64,000 nucleotides of DNA from Changchengzhania lutea (GTDB taxonomy: Bacteria; Bacteroidota; Bacteroidia; Flavobacteriales; Flavobacteriaceae): contig NZ_CP039456.1 of the NCBI RefSeq assembly GCF_006974145.1, forward strand, positions 3,844,499 through 3,908,498, written 5' to 3'. This document shows positions 26,215 to 34,879 of this stretch, in pieces. How positions within the stretch are numbered: the first letter of the stretch is position 1; every line of letters starts with the position of its first letter. Below the pieces are notes generated by a model. The model had not been told where the DNA came from, ran no database searches, and was given only the letters and a program-made list of their open reading frames with translations. The translations under genes were made by a program, and so were the position numbers.

Positions 26215-26847
26215 TCATTTCGCATGGGCTTTATTTAAAAGATAATTCACCGTTTTATCTTCTACTTGATCAAAATCGTCATAAAACTGTCCAACTGCCC
26301 GAAAATTTTCTGGTGATAAAATGTAAATAACCTCATCAATGAAAGGTGACTTATGAAGTTTGCGCAAGGTATCAGGTGGTGCAACGGGTATTGCCACAAC
26401 TATTTTACTTGGCTTTTCATCATGAAGCATTTTTATTGTAGACAAAATAGTGTTACCTGTGGCAATACCATCATCCACAATAATCACTGTTTTATCCTTG
26501 ATCTCCATAGGCTTTTTATTTCCATAATACATTTTATAACGCTTTTTAAGAAGCTCTTTGATCCTGTTTGTTTCATCTTCAATATATTGAGGTGCTACAT
26601 TTCTTGCTGCGTCACTTAAAATTCTACTTTTTAACGTGGCTGCACCAATGGCAAATTCCTTATGATAAGGATGTCCGATTTTTTTAGAAAGTATCACCTC
26701 TAATGGTAATTTTAGTGCATTGGCTATAATAAATCCCAAAGGAACACCGCCTCTTGGTATCGCCATAATAATGGCATTGGAATTCTTATATTTTTGTAAT
26801 TTTTTTGCCAGTATTTCAGCAGCTTCATTTCTATCTTTGAACTTCAT
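26215..26847 (-). CDS. Phosphoribosyltransferase
   Basis: 210 residues. The PRPP-binding signature VIIVDDGIATGNT is complete near residues 125-137, and the N-terminal AIPRGGVPLGFIIA supplies the pyrophosphate loop. Substrate base not predictable; members of this family occur in stress or antibiotic-tolerance clusters with erythromycin esterase-like and alpha/beta-hydrolase partners. It lies 6 bp downstream of the hydrolase gene and shares its promoter. Confidence 0.85.
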   Translation of the reverse strand: MKFKDRNEAAEILAKKLQKYKNSNAIIMAIPRGGVPLGFIIANALKLPLEVILSKKIGHPYHKEFAIGAATLKSRILSDAARNVAPQYIEDETNRIKELLKKRYKMYYGNKKPMEIKDKTVIIVDDGIATGNTILSTIKMLHDEKPSKIVVAIPVAPPDTLRKLHKSPFIDEVIYILSPENFRAVGQFYDDFDQVEDKTVNYLLNKAHAK

Positions 26848-26853
26848 GATATT

Positions 26854-27501
26854 TTACTTTAAGTATTTATCAAACCATTTGTTAGTTAACCGTGCCACCT
26901 CTTCTAATTTACCTGGTTCAGAAAATAAATGTGTAGCACCTTCAACAATCTCTATTTTCTTAATTCCAGCCAGCTTAGAATAGGCCTTTTGGTTCAATTC
27001 AATAACCATATCATCATCACCTCCTACTATTAAAAGTGTTGCACATTTAATTTTATGTAAAATGGGTAATGCCAAGTCGGGTCGTCCACCTCTGGAAACT
27101 ATGGCTTTTATTTTATTTCCCAGTTCTGATGCGGCATATAAAGCAGAGGCAGCGCCTGTACTTGCCCCAAAATAACCAATAGCCGCATCTGTAAACCTAT
27201 CTTGCTCAGCCATAAATGTGGTTGCATGTATTAGTCGTTGTGCAAATAAATTGATATCAAATCTGTTTTCATAGATGGTATCTTCTGCTTCAGTCAATAA
27301 ATCAAAGAGCAATGAGGAAAAGCCATTTTGCTGAAGTAGATCAGCGACATAGTTATTCCTACTACTCAACCTACTGCTACCGCTTCCGTGTGAAAATATA
27401 ATTAATCCTTTTTGATTCTTAACATGTCTAATTCGTCCCATTAAGTTTATTTCTGAAATGGGAATATTAATGTCTTTGTAGGTGTTATATATCGTTTTCA
27501 T
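26854..27501 (-). CDS. Alpha/beta-hydrolase, dienelactone-hydrolase type
   Basis: 215 residues. Oxyanion region FSHGSGSSRLSSRN, nucleophile elbow GYFGASTGAA (Ser of GxSxG), acid Asp in LLIVGGDDDMV, and His in EGATHLF complete the triad. Cytoplasmic, no signal peptide. First gene of a two-gene operon with the phosphoribosyltransferase, under an Fnr-like promoter with a ~125-nt leader. Confidence 0.85.
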   Translation of the reverse strand: MKTIYNTYKDINIPISEINLMGRIRHVKNQKGLIIFSHGSGSSRLSSRNNYVADLLQQNGFSSLLFDLLTEAEDTIYENRFDINLFAQRLIHATTFMAEQDRFTDAAIGYFGASTGAASALYAASELGNKIKAIVSRGGRPDLALPILHKIKCATLLIVGGDDDMVIELNQKAYSKLAGIKKIEIVEGATHLFSEPGKLEEVARLTNKWFDKYLK

Positions 27502-27629
27502 CTATTTATGGTTTTGTTTTTATTAAGTTCGTATATGATTGGCCAATCAACATTTTCATCTATTCTAATATTTTTCTCTTTTATTAATGAGTTTAGTTCT
27601 CTTACTAACACAGTACTACAGTCTAATTT

Positions 27630-27672
27630 TAAAAATAAGGCTTGAAAATCTTGTATAAAATGATTTATATCA
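27630..27672 (-). promoter_or_regulatory. Fnr-like promoter of hydrolase/phosphoribosyltransferase
   Basis: Minus strand TGATATAAATCA (27672-27661), 23-bp spacer, TATTTTTA (27637-27630). Divergent partner of the next site, 48 bp away. Confidence 0.7.
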
Positions 27673-27719
27673 GCACAGCTTCTAACGGTGCTTTTAAAGA
27701 AGAAAAAGCCTTTTAAGAT

Positions 27720-27762
27720 TGATTAATATCATTGCCCTAATTTGTCCACTGTTATATTTTTA
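27720..27762 (+). promoter_or_regulatory. Fnr-like promoter of the outer-membrane barrel gene
   Basis: TGATTAATATCA (27720-27731), 23-bp spacer, TATTTTTA (27755-27762), 24 bp before the ATG. Confidence 0.7.
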
Positions 27763-27786
27763 TTTTACAATAAATAATACGTTATC

Positions 27787-28146
27787 ATGAAAAATTATAA
27801 AAAAGCATTTCTGATAATATTAGTATTACTGTTCTCAAACATATTGTTTGCACAAAATAAATGGTCAGCAGAATTTAGACCAGGTATTTCTGAAGATTTT
27901 AAATATTCAAGCATTAAAACAGGCTTTGGTTTTGAAGTTACTGTTGCATATCGCTTTATGGAACACCTTTCTGCTTATGCTGGTTGGGGCTATAATAATT
28001 TTGGAATTGAGGATTCAGATTTCGACTTAGATGGAACAGGATATGCTTTCGGGTTACAGTTTATTCGTCCAATAGGAAGTCCTGAATCACTATCTTATCT
28101 ATTCAAAGTTGGCGATAGCAACTTGGGATTTTGAAAATGATTATAA
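27787..28146 (+). pseudogene. Outer-membrane beta-barrel protein, truncated
   Basis: Signal peptide 1-22 (FSNILFAQ), then GFGFEVTVAYRFMEHLSAYAGWGYNN and FGLQFIRP, the alternating strands of an OmpA-like or opacity-type barrel. At about 28106 a missing base turns KVGAIATWDFEN into KVGDSNLGF-stop; the WDFEND stretch is visible in the next frame. After that the sequence belongs to a different gene, so the last strands are deleted as well. The intact first part might still be translated (115 residues). Confidence 0.65.
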
Positions 28147-28371
28147 ATATGTTGGTGTTGTTGGTAAACCAAAAATCAATAATGCTAAACTGATTTTTGA
28201 AGGTGAAATGTGTGAAAAGAGAAAATATTGTTCACTTTTAAATCAGAGCAATATGATTTTTTTGACGCTCCTACCCGCTTGTTTTTCATGAAGGCAAAAG
28301 TTACTGGTATGCTCACAAAGAAGACGCTACTGTGCAAATTAAATTAATGTCATTAGTATTGGTCAGACACT
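28134..28371 (+). pseudogene. Relic of an unidentified gene
   Basis: Pieces in shifting frames read YVGVVGKPKINNAKLIFEGEM, FKSEQYDFFDAPTRLFFMKAKV and YWYAHKEDATVQIKLMSL. Together they look like one polar protein of a Bacteroidota family (tentatively DUF6544-like) broken by at least two frameshifts. Identity is a guess. Confidence 0.45.
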
Positions 28372-28890
28372 ACGGTATTTGGTGCCAATGCTCTATTTGT
28401 AGTTACCCAAGTATTACAGCTATTGGGAGCGCTAACCTATCCTTATGACGAAATATTCATATATGCTTTTTCACTTTGCATTGTCTTCCCTTTTTTGATT
28501 GAAATACCGGCGTTACATTATGTTACTCCTCAAGAGAAAAAGTTTTGGAACCACACTGCATTGATTTTTACCATAATTTATGCCGTATTCGTTACAGCGA
28601 ACTATGTGGTGCAATTGGCTACAGTTATTCCAGCAATGTTAAGGACGGAAGGAAAATTCAACTTCTTATCCAAACGCCGCATTCTTTATTTTGGGATTTT
28701 GAAGCCATAGGATACATCAGCATGGACATTGCATCTTGTTTTTTACCACCTATTTTCAAAAAAAAAATTCAACGTAGGATACGAATTGCTTTTTTGGCAA
28801 ACGCACTGGTTATTATACTACTGTCTTGCCAAAAACCAGACCTTAGACCTGTATGTATGATGATCCAGAAAATTCTGAGTTGCTCCTAAA
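28372..28890 (+). pseudogene. Membrane protein relic, frameshifted
   Basis: No start codon; the frame opens VFGANALFVVTQVLQLLGALTY and continues through three or four hydrophobic helices (IFIYAFSLCIVFPFLIEIPALHY, TALIFTIIYAVFVTANYVV) to about 28660, where it shifts and goes on as FWDFEAIGYISMDIASCFLPP and RIRIAFLANALVIILLSCQ. A polytopic membrane protein that has lost its start and frame. Family unknown. Confidence 0.65.
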
Positions 28891-28909
28891 AGATCAACAT
28901 TGTTCAAAC

Positions 28910-28952
28910 TGACAAAAATCATTGTAGCAAAAGCACTCCTTACGTACTTTTA
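28910..28952 (+). promoter_or_regulatory. Fnr-like promoter of the AI-2E transporter gene
   Basis: TGACAAAAATCA (28910-28921), 23-bp spacer, TACTTTTA (28945-28952), about 95 bp before the ATG at 29047. Confidence 0.65.
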
Positions 28953-29046
28953 AGTGATAGTCAGCGATACCTAAAACCCAACGCGATATTTCAAATCGTT
29001 GAGTTCTGCAATATATTCGAATTAAAAATATAAATGATCCGACCAG

Positions 29047-30182
29047 ATGAAAAGATACACCCTTAATTTACCGAATATATTTTATTTCTCTAGCAGCTTG
29101 GTATTGTTTATTTGGTTGTTAATTGCTGCCAAGGTTCTTATTATGCCTATTTTATTCAGTTTTTTTTTGCTTTGATGCTAAAGCCTATTGTAAGCTTTTT
29201 TGAGAAAAGAATTCGAAATAAAATCCTTTCCATACTGATGGCTTACCTAGTTGCGGTATTTCCGCTAGTGGTCTTGATTCTATTTTTTTTCAATCAGTCC
29301 AGAATTCTATTTATGGGACTTCCATCTGTAAAAGGAAAATTGGAAAGCATTACTTCTGTATTTATGGATTGGCTAAATCGGAAATTGCAATTGGATCCCC
29401 AAACATCGTCAGATTGGATTTCTGAAAATTTTGGTTCATTTTTGGACGTCTCAGTGGGTTTTTTACAGGATAGCTTTGAATCTGGCACGGCACTCCTCGC
29501 ATATATCACGTTGATCATTCTGATTACCTATTTTATGCTATTGTACAGGACCGCATTCAAAAATTTTATGATTTCGCAAGTAAATCGAGGTAGCAGAAAA
29601 ACACTGGAGCAATTATTCGGTCAAATACAAAAATTGACCAAACGCTATATGATCGGTCAAGGATTGGTCATCATTATCCTAGGACTTCTAATTGGAACTG
29701 GCTTGTGGTTAATAGGTGTTCCCTATCCTTTTTTCTGGGGATTTTTAGCAGGGTTTCTTGAGATTATTCCTTATGTGGGCACCACTATTGGAGGTGTTCT
29801 ACCATTTACATATATGTTGCTTGTATCCGATACCTTATGGCAGCCATGGGCGGTTATTGGCCTTTATATCCTAATTCAGCAAATAGAAGGTAATCTTATT
29901 TCTCCCAATGTCATGGGACCCAGTATTAAGATCAACCCACTATTCATCATTCTCGGTCTTTTTTTGGGAGGATTTATGTGGGGCATATCCGGTATGATTC
30001 TCGCCTTACCGATGCTAGCAGTTCTGAAAGAGGTTTTTAGAAGTTTTGATGCACTGGCACCTATCAGTTACTTAATGGAAAATGGCCTTTCTAGAAAAGG
30101 GAACATTTTTCTAGACGAATTTGATAATCCCAAACATCGTTTTTTCGGCCTTTTCTTTGAAGAAATAAAAGATAAGCCCTAA
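29047..30182 (+). pseudogene. AI-2E family transporter/permease, frameshifted in a T-run
   Basis: The natural start is ATG 29047 (MKRYTLNLPNIFYFSSSLVL ... AKVLIMPILFSFF), which leaves the main frame at the nine-T run 29160-29168; the rest of the protein (FFALMLKPIVSFFEKRIRNK, GFLAGFLEIIPYVGTTIGG, IEGNLISPNVMGPSIKINPL, WGISGMILALPMLAVLKE) reads in the next frame to 30182. Seven or eight membrane helices, as usual for the family, which includes exporters of signalling molecules and ion antiporters. One missing or extra T repairs it, so this may be a sequencing error, a phase-variable tract or a true mutation. A TTG at 29112 could give a shortened protein. Confidence 0.8.
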
Positions 30183-30386
30183 ACATATAGATCTCGAATG
30201 AAAATGATAACCCAGATTCTTAACCATTAACGAAATGGTTGTCAATAGCATATGCTATTTTAGGGTTCCCGCCATTACGAGGCTCCAAATATTCTAAATG
30301 ACATTAAAATCAAGTTTAAATAAATACCATTGCTGGGTTCATGTGTATTTTTTTTCTAAAAAAAGAATAAATAAAGCATGCTATTA

Positions 30387-30429
30387 TGACATATATCATT
30401 TCATAAAACAAGGTATCATCTTAGATTTA
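30387..30429 (+). promoter_or_regulatory. Fnr-like promoter of the Usp gene 30450
   Basis: TGACATATATCA (30387-30398), 23-bp spacer, TAGATTTA (30422-30429). Confidence 0.7.
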
Positions 30430-30449
30430 TTAGGTTAAAAAACCTTACT

Positions 30450-31349
30450 ATGAAAACAATACTATATGGCACAGATTGTACTGATAATGATGCCAATGCA
30501 TTAAGGTATGCTTATCGTTTTAGCTCTATTATGAAAGCGGATTTACATGTTTTGCACGTTTATGATTTTCCCCCAATTAACTTTTTAACAATTCAACCTA
30601 AAGAATTATTAAAAAAACGCATGCAACAAGAGCAAAAAGATATTTTAACAAATTACTGTACAAAGCATCTTAAAAATGAATTTCGCCAAAAACCCATTAC
30701 CATACATGCCGTTGAAAATGTTTCAATTATTAATGGTATTCTTGATAAATCTAAGATGCTACTACCAAATTTGGTCATTTTAGGTATGAAAGATAGTCGC
30801 AGCAAAAGAAGATATTTTTCTAGTAACATAGCTGAGGCTCTTTTGGATAAAATTGAACTACCAATATTGATAGTGCCAAACGGTTTAAGGCATGAGGGTC
30901 TTTCAACAATAGTTTATGCTACAGATTTTGAGAAAGAAGACATAATGTCTATAAAAAAACTCATAGAAATTGCAATCCCGTTTGGGGCACTTATAGAAAT
31001 TATTCATGTTTTTGAAACGGAACACTATCACGCCAAAGAAAACATGGAAAGATTTAAGAACATCCTTTTAAAAGAGGTTTCATATTCGGAAATTACGTTT
31101 AGAACGATCACGTCTGTCAAAGTTAAATCTGGTTTGTTAAGTGTTTTAAAGAAAGAGCACGCCACTATGTTAGCTATGTTAGCTATGTTAGAACGTAAAC
31201 ACAATAGTGGTTTTAACCTATTTTCACGTAAAGATTTAGTAAAAGATATAGGTGCCACGGTCTCCATACCGCTACTCGCTTTCAGTAAACATAGTACAAA
31301 ATCTAAAAAAGCAAATATACCCGGTAACAAAAAAATAATGGAATATTGA
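30450..31349 (+). CDS. uspA-like: Universal stress protein, tandem UspA domains, ATP motif absent
   Basis: 299 residues. Starts KTILYGTDCTDNDANALRYAYRF; domain 1 ends LPILIVPN. The G-2X-G-9X-G(S/T) motif is replaced by GMKDSRSKRRYFSSN, so ATP binding is doubtful. Domain 2 has a short repeat MLAMLAMLE from a 12-bp DNA repetition near 31168, and a basic C-terminal tail (KSKKANIPGNKK). Monocistronic; diverged from the four minus-strand Usp proteins. Confidence 0.85.
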   Translation: MKTILYGTDCTDNDANALRYAYRFSSIMKADLHVLHVYDFPPINFLTIQPKELLKKRMQQEQKDILTNYCTKHLKNEFRQKPITIHAVENVSIINGILDKSKMLLPNLVILGMKDSRSKRRYFSSNIAEALLDKIELPILIVPNGLRHEGLSTIVYATDFEKEDIMSIKKLIEIAIPFGALIEIIHVFETEHYHAKENMERFKNILLKEVSYSEITFRTITSVKVKSGLLSVLKKEHATMLAMLAMLERKHNSGFNLFSRKDLVKDIGATVSIPLLAFSKHSTKSKKANIPGNKKIMEY

Positions 31350-31372
31350 ACAGTTTTCAAAATCAACCTAAC

Positions 31373-31415
31373 TGATTGATATCATTTGCAAAGCACTCCC
31401 ATGCATGTACTTTTA
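31373..31415 (+). promoter_or_regulatory. Fnr-like promoter of the BON relic
   Basis: TGATTGATATCA (31373-31384), 23-bp spacer, TACTTTTA (31408-31415). Confidence 0.7.
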
Positions 31416-31452
31416 AGTTAAACTATTATGGTTTGATTTAAAATCGTATTAT

Positions 31453-31910
31453 ATGAGAACAAATTCAAAATTAAAGAAGATATCTTAGATGAATTAGCAT
31501 GGCAACCAAGTATTGACGAAACTCAAATTGGAGTGATTGTAGAAAATGGTATTGTAACGTTAACAGGAGTTGTTGATTCTTATGCTAAAAAGGCAGCTAC
31601 CGAAAAGGCCGTTTTAAATTTAATACGAGCGAAGGGCGTAATTAATAATGAAGGGCATAATTAATAATATTAATTCAAAACAAGCTGTAGAACATTTTGA
31701 AATTTAAAACACAATTAACAAAGCATTTGAAATATCTGCTGAACTTGAAGCAAAAAACATTAAGGTTGAAGTAGATGGTCGTGTCGTTAAATTGTCTGGC
31801 ACGGTATATTCACTAGCAAAAAAAAGAAGAGGCTCGTAAAGCTGTTTTTTTGCTCCTTGTGTAAAGTAGAAAATAATTTACGGGTAGATTATTATCCAGC
31901 GTATGTATAA
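31453..31910 (+). pseudogene. BON-domain protein, internally deleted and frameshifted
   Basis: Reading across frames: KEDILDELAWQPSIDETQIGVIVENGIVTLTGVVDSY (BON 1), AATEKAVLNLIRAKGVINN, then directly the end of another BON domain and BON 3 (NIKVEVDGRVVKLSGTVYSLA ... VENNLRVDYYPAYV). The family in this group normally has three BON domains (OsmY-like, periplasmic or envelope stress); the middle one is missing. The junction is a near-perfect 19-bp tandem repeat (31631-31649 and 31650-31668), which marks the deletion. There are also an early frameshift, an in-frame TAA after HFEI and frameshifts near the end. Confidence 0.75.
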
Positions 31911-31941
31911 ATCCTTACTGATACGTTTACTTTTTTATTGT

Positions 31942-31979
31942 AAAACGCCTTGATAATTTTAAAATTGTCAGGGCATTTT
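31942..31979 (+). terminator. Intrinsic terminator after the BON relic
   Basis: AAAACGCCTTGATAA (31942-31956) pairs with TTGTCAGGGCATTTT (31965-31979), with G-U pairs, then TTAAG. Separates the BON relic from the P-type ATPase. Confidence 0.65.
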
Positions 31980-32065
31980 AAGAAATTATTGTTATCAGTT
32001 TTAGGTTTTAAAATAGCTTTCTTTTATCAAAATGAAGAATATTAAGTTTTTGAAAAATAATATAA

Positions 32066-34714
32066 ATGATAAAAGTACCACATTCATTATCAGTACAAGA
32101 GGTTACTAAAAAACTACAAGTTAGCCCAGATGATGGATTGACAACTTCTGAAGTAAAAAAACGTCAATCCAAATATGGAGAAAACATACTTACCTATAAA
32201 AAGGCAAAAAGTGGTTGGCTTATATTATTTGAACAATTTTTAAATCCTATAATTTATGTTTTAGGTACTGCTTCTATTTTAGCATTTGCATTTAATGAAT
32301 GGTTGGAAGGATTTGCAATACTCACTGTTATTCTTTTTACAGCCATTATAGGTTTTTTTATGGAATGGCAGGCATTACGCTCTTTTGAAGCGCTTCAAAA
32401 GATTGCACAAACTTCTGCGCAGGTGATAAGAAATGGTATTACAAAACAATTAAAAACACGCTTTTTAGTTCCGGGTGATATTATATTACTAACCTCGGGT
32501 GACGTTATTCCTGCTGATGCCCGTTTAATTACATGTCAAAGTATGGCAGTTAAAGAAGCCGCTTTAACTGGCGAGAGTAATCAAGTAGAAAAAAACAAAG
32601 CTAAACTTTCTATACAAACACCTATGGCCGAACGTTCCAACATGGTTTTTAAAAGTGCTATAGTTGTTAGAGGTTCGGCAAAAGCTGTTGTTACAGCTAT
32701 AGGAGATCAAACGTATATTGGGCAAATAAGTAATTTGGTACAAGATGCCCAAAAAGAAAGATCACCTTTAGAGAAAAAACTAAATAAACTAAGTATTTGG
32801 CTTATTTGGCTTACGTTATGTCTAGCTTTTTTAATAGTTATTAGTGGCTATATTAATGGGAAGGACATCACCTTAATGATAAAAACGGGTATTGCATTGG
32901 CAGTAGCCGCCATTCCAGAAGGATTGCCTATTGTGGCAACAATTGCCTTAGCAAGAGGAATGGTAAAACTATCAAAAAAGAATGTTATTATTAAAAAACT
33001 TGAGGCAGTACAGACATTAGGAGAAACAAACATAGTATGCACTGATAAAACAGGTACACTTACTCAAGATAAAATGTCAGTTCATAAACTTATAATGTAT
33101 GGCAGTGTTTTAGACTATAAAAACTTAGAGAATAAAGAATCAATTAGACATTATTCTGAAGAACATTTAGCATTAAACAAAATTATTGAAGTAGCTGTAT
33201 TGTGTAACAATATTCAGTCCAAAAAATTGGATAAAAATCCTGATTCTATAGAAATGGCTTTAATCGATTTTGCTTATAAAATTGGCTATAATGTTGTGGA
33301 AATAAGACAAAAGCATCCAGAAATTAAAGAAATTCCTTTCGAATCTGAAAGTAAATGGATGGCTACCCTAAACCTTTACAGCACTGGCTATCAAGCATGT
33401 GTTAAAGGGGCTTTTGAAAGTATAATTAATCATTGTAATTACATTTTAACAAAAGATGGTGTAAAACCATTTATTGATAAAGCAGCATGGTTCAATCATG
33501 TTAAAGAGCTTTGCTCTAATGGATTAAGAACTTTAGCCTTTGCTTTTAGGTATACTGATAATAAGCCCAAACCTAATATGCTGGTACAGGATTTAGTATT
33601 CTTGGGAGTTATTGGTTTTTTTGATCCTCCCCGTAAAGATGTAAATCAAGCCATAGAAACATACAAAAATGCTGGGATTAAAGTGGTAATGATAACTGGA
33701 GATCATCCAGATACTGCCAGAAAAATAGCCGAAGAAGTTGGATTAATAAACTTAAAAGATAATGCAAACACGGTTATTCACGGAAAATTGATTATGGATA
33801 TTGATAATCTTAGCTCCGAAAAAGAAGAAACCATATTACATGCTAAAGTCTTTGCTAGAATGACACCAAAACAAAAACTAGACATGGTATGTTTTTATCA
33901 AAAACATAATGCTATTGTAGGTATGATTGGTGATGGTGTTAATGATACACCAGCTTTAAAGAAAGCCGATATAGGTATTGCAATGGGAATACGTGGTACC
34001 GAAGCTGCTAAAGAAGTAGCTGACGTTATTTTAATGGATGACAGGTTTACTTCAACCGAATTAGCTATTCGTCAAGGAAGAACTATTTATGAAAACATTC
34101 GTCATTTTGTTGTATATCTTCTATCTTGTAATTTTGCAGAGATTATTTCAATTGCAATTGCTGCAATATTTAGTTTACCACTCCCATTATTACCCCTTCA
34201 AATACTTTTTCTTAACCTTGTTACAGATGTGTTTCCTGCATTGGCTCTGGGTATGGGTATGGGTAAAAAAGATATAATGAAGCAATTACCACGTGATCCT
34301 AAAGAGCCTATTATTACTAGAAAACTCTGGATATCCACAATTATTTATGGCATGTCTATTACCTTGGCTGTTATTGGTATTTCATTTTATGCACACATAA
34401 TTTTGGAACTTCCTTATCGAACAGTTAACAATATGGCTTTTTTTACGCTTCTTTTTGCGCAACTAATTAATGTATTTAATATACCTCATCGTCGTTTTTC
34501 TTTCTTTCAAAACGAAGTTACCAAAAACCTTTGGGTTTGGCTCGCCCTTATACTTTCATTGCTAATAGTTGTTACAGTATATCTCATACCATTAACCAGA
34601 AAAGTACTTTTACTTGTGCCATTAACAATGGACCAATTTATAACAATTGGTGTTTTTGTCTTATGCTCTCTATTAATTTCTCAAGCTATTAAACGTTTTG
34701 GAGGAACTGTTTAG
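32066..34714 (+). CDS. P-type ATPase, Ca2+-type (P2), cation pump
   Basis: 882 residues. N-terminal cation-ATPase domain (LQVSPDDGLTTSEVKKRQ), actuator TGES in ALTGESNQVEK, phosphorylation motif CTDKTGTLTQDK, hinge GDGVNDTPALKKADIGIAMG, and the M4 PEGLP ion-site motif (AVAAIPEGLPIVATIALA) place it in the P2A/P2B calcium-transport group; Na+ or Mn2+ remain possible. Ten membrane helices expected (two N-terminal pairs and six after the P domain). Single gene. I could not find an Fnr-like site with the standard spacing before it (only a half-site ATCA at 31994-31997). Confidence 0.9.
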   Translation: MIKVPHSLSVQEVTKKLQVSPDDGLTTSEVKKRQSKYGENILTYKKAKSGWLILFEQFLNPIIYVLGTASILAFAFNEWLEGFAILTVILFTAIIGFFMEWQALRSFEALQKIAQTSAQVIRNGITKQLKTRFLVPGDIILLTSGDVIPADARLITCQSMAVKEAALTGESNQVEKNKAKLSIQTPMAERSNMVFKSAIVVRGSAKAVVTAIGDQTYIGQISNLVQDAQKERSPLEKKLNKLSIWLIWLTLCLAFLIVISGYINGKDITLMIKTGIALAVAAIPEGLPIVATIALARGMVKLSKKNVIIKKLEAVQTLGETNIVCTDKTGTLTQDKMSVHKLIMYGSVLDYKNLENKESIRHYSEEHLALNKIIEVAVLCNNIQSKKLDKNPDSIEMALIDFAYKIGYNVVEIRQKHPEIKEIPFESESKWMATLNLYSTGYQACVKGAFESIINHCNYILTKDGVKPFIDKAAWFNHVKELCSNGLRTLAFAFRYTDNKPKPNMLVQDLVFLGVIGFFDPPRKDVNQAIETYKNAGIKVVMITGDHPDTARKIAEEVGLINLKDNANTVIHGKLIMDIDNLSSEKEETILHAKVFARMTPKQKLDMVCFYQKHNAIVGMIGDGVNDTPALKKADIGIAMGIRGTEAAKEVADVILMDDRFTSTELAIRQGRTIYENIRHFVVYLLSCNFAEIISIAIAAIFSLPLPLLPLQILFLNLVTDVFPALALGMGMGKKDIMKQLPRDPKEPIITRKLWISTIIYGMSITLAVIGISFYAHIILELPYRTVNNMAFFTLLFAQLINVFNIPHRRFSFFQNEVTKNLWVWLALILSLLIVVTVYLIPLTRKVLLLVPLTMDQFITIGVFVLCSLLISQAIKRFGGTV

Positions 34715-34769
34715 AACTTGTTTATAATCACATACTTGCTTTATAATTGAAGGAATTGGTATTTCAAAC

Positions 34770-34812
34770 TGATCAATATCATGGTAGACAACTATAAAAT
34801 ATAATAGTTTTA
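34770..34812 (+). promoter_or_regulatory. Fnr-like promoter of the GH130/GT operon
   Basis: TGATCAATATCA (34770-34781), 23-bp spacer, TAGTTTTA (34805-34812), about 67 bp before the ATG. Confidence 0.7.
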
Positions 34813-34879
34813 CTAACATGTAATGGTTAGTTTTTTAACTATAACAAGCTGTAACCTATAAAAACAAAATAATAAACAG

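Noticed and set aside
31986-31997. Possible Fnr-like site before the P-type ATPase (TTATTGTTATCA)
   Set aside because: Only one half-site, and the octamer at the expected position reads CTTTTATC. Not supported.
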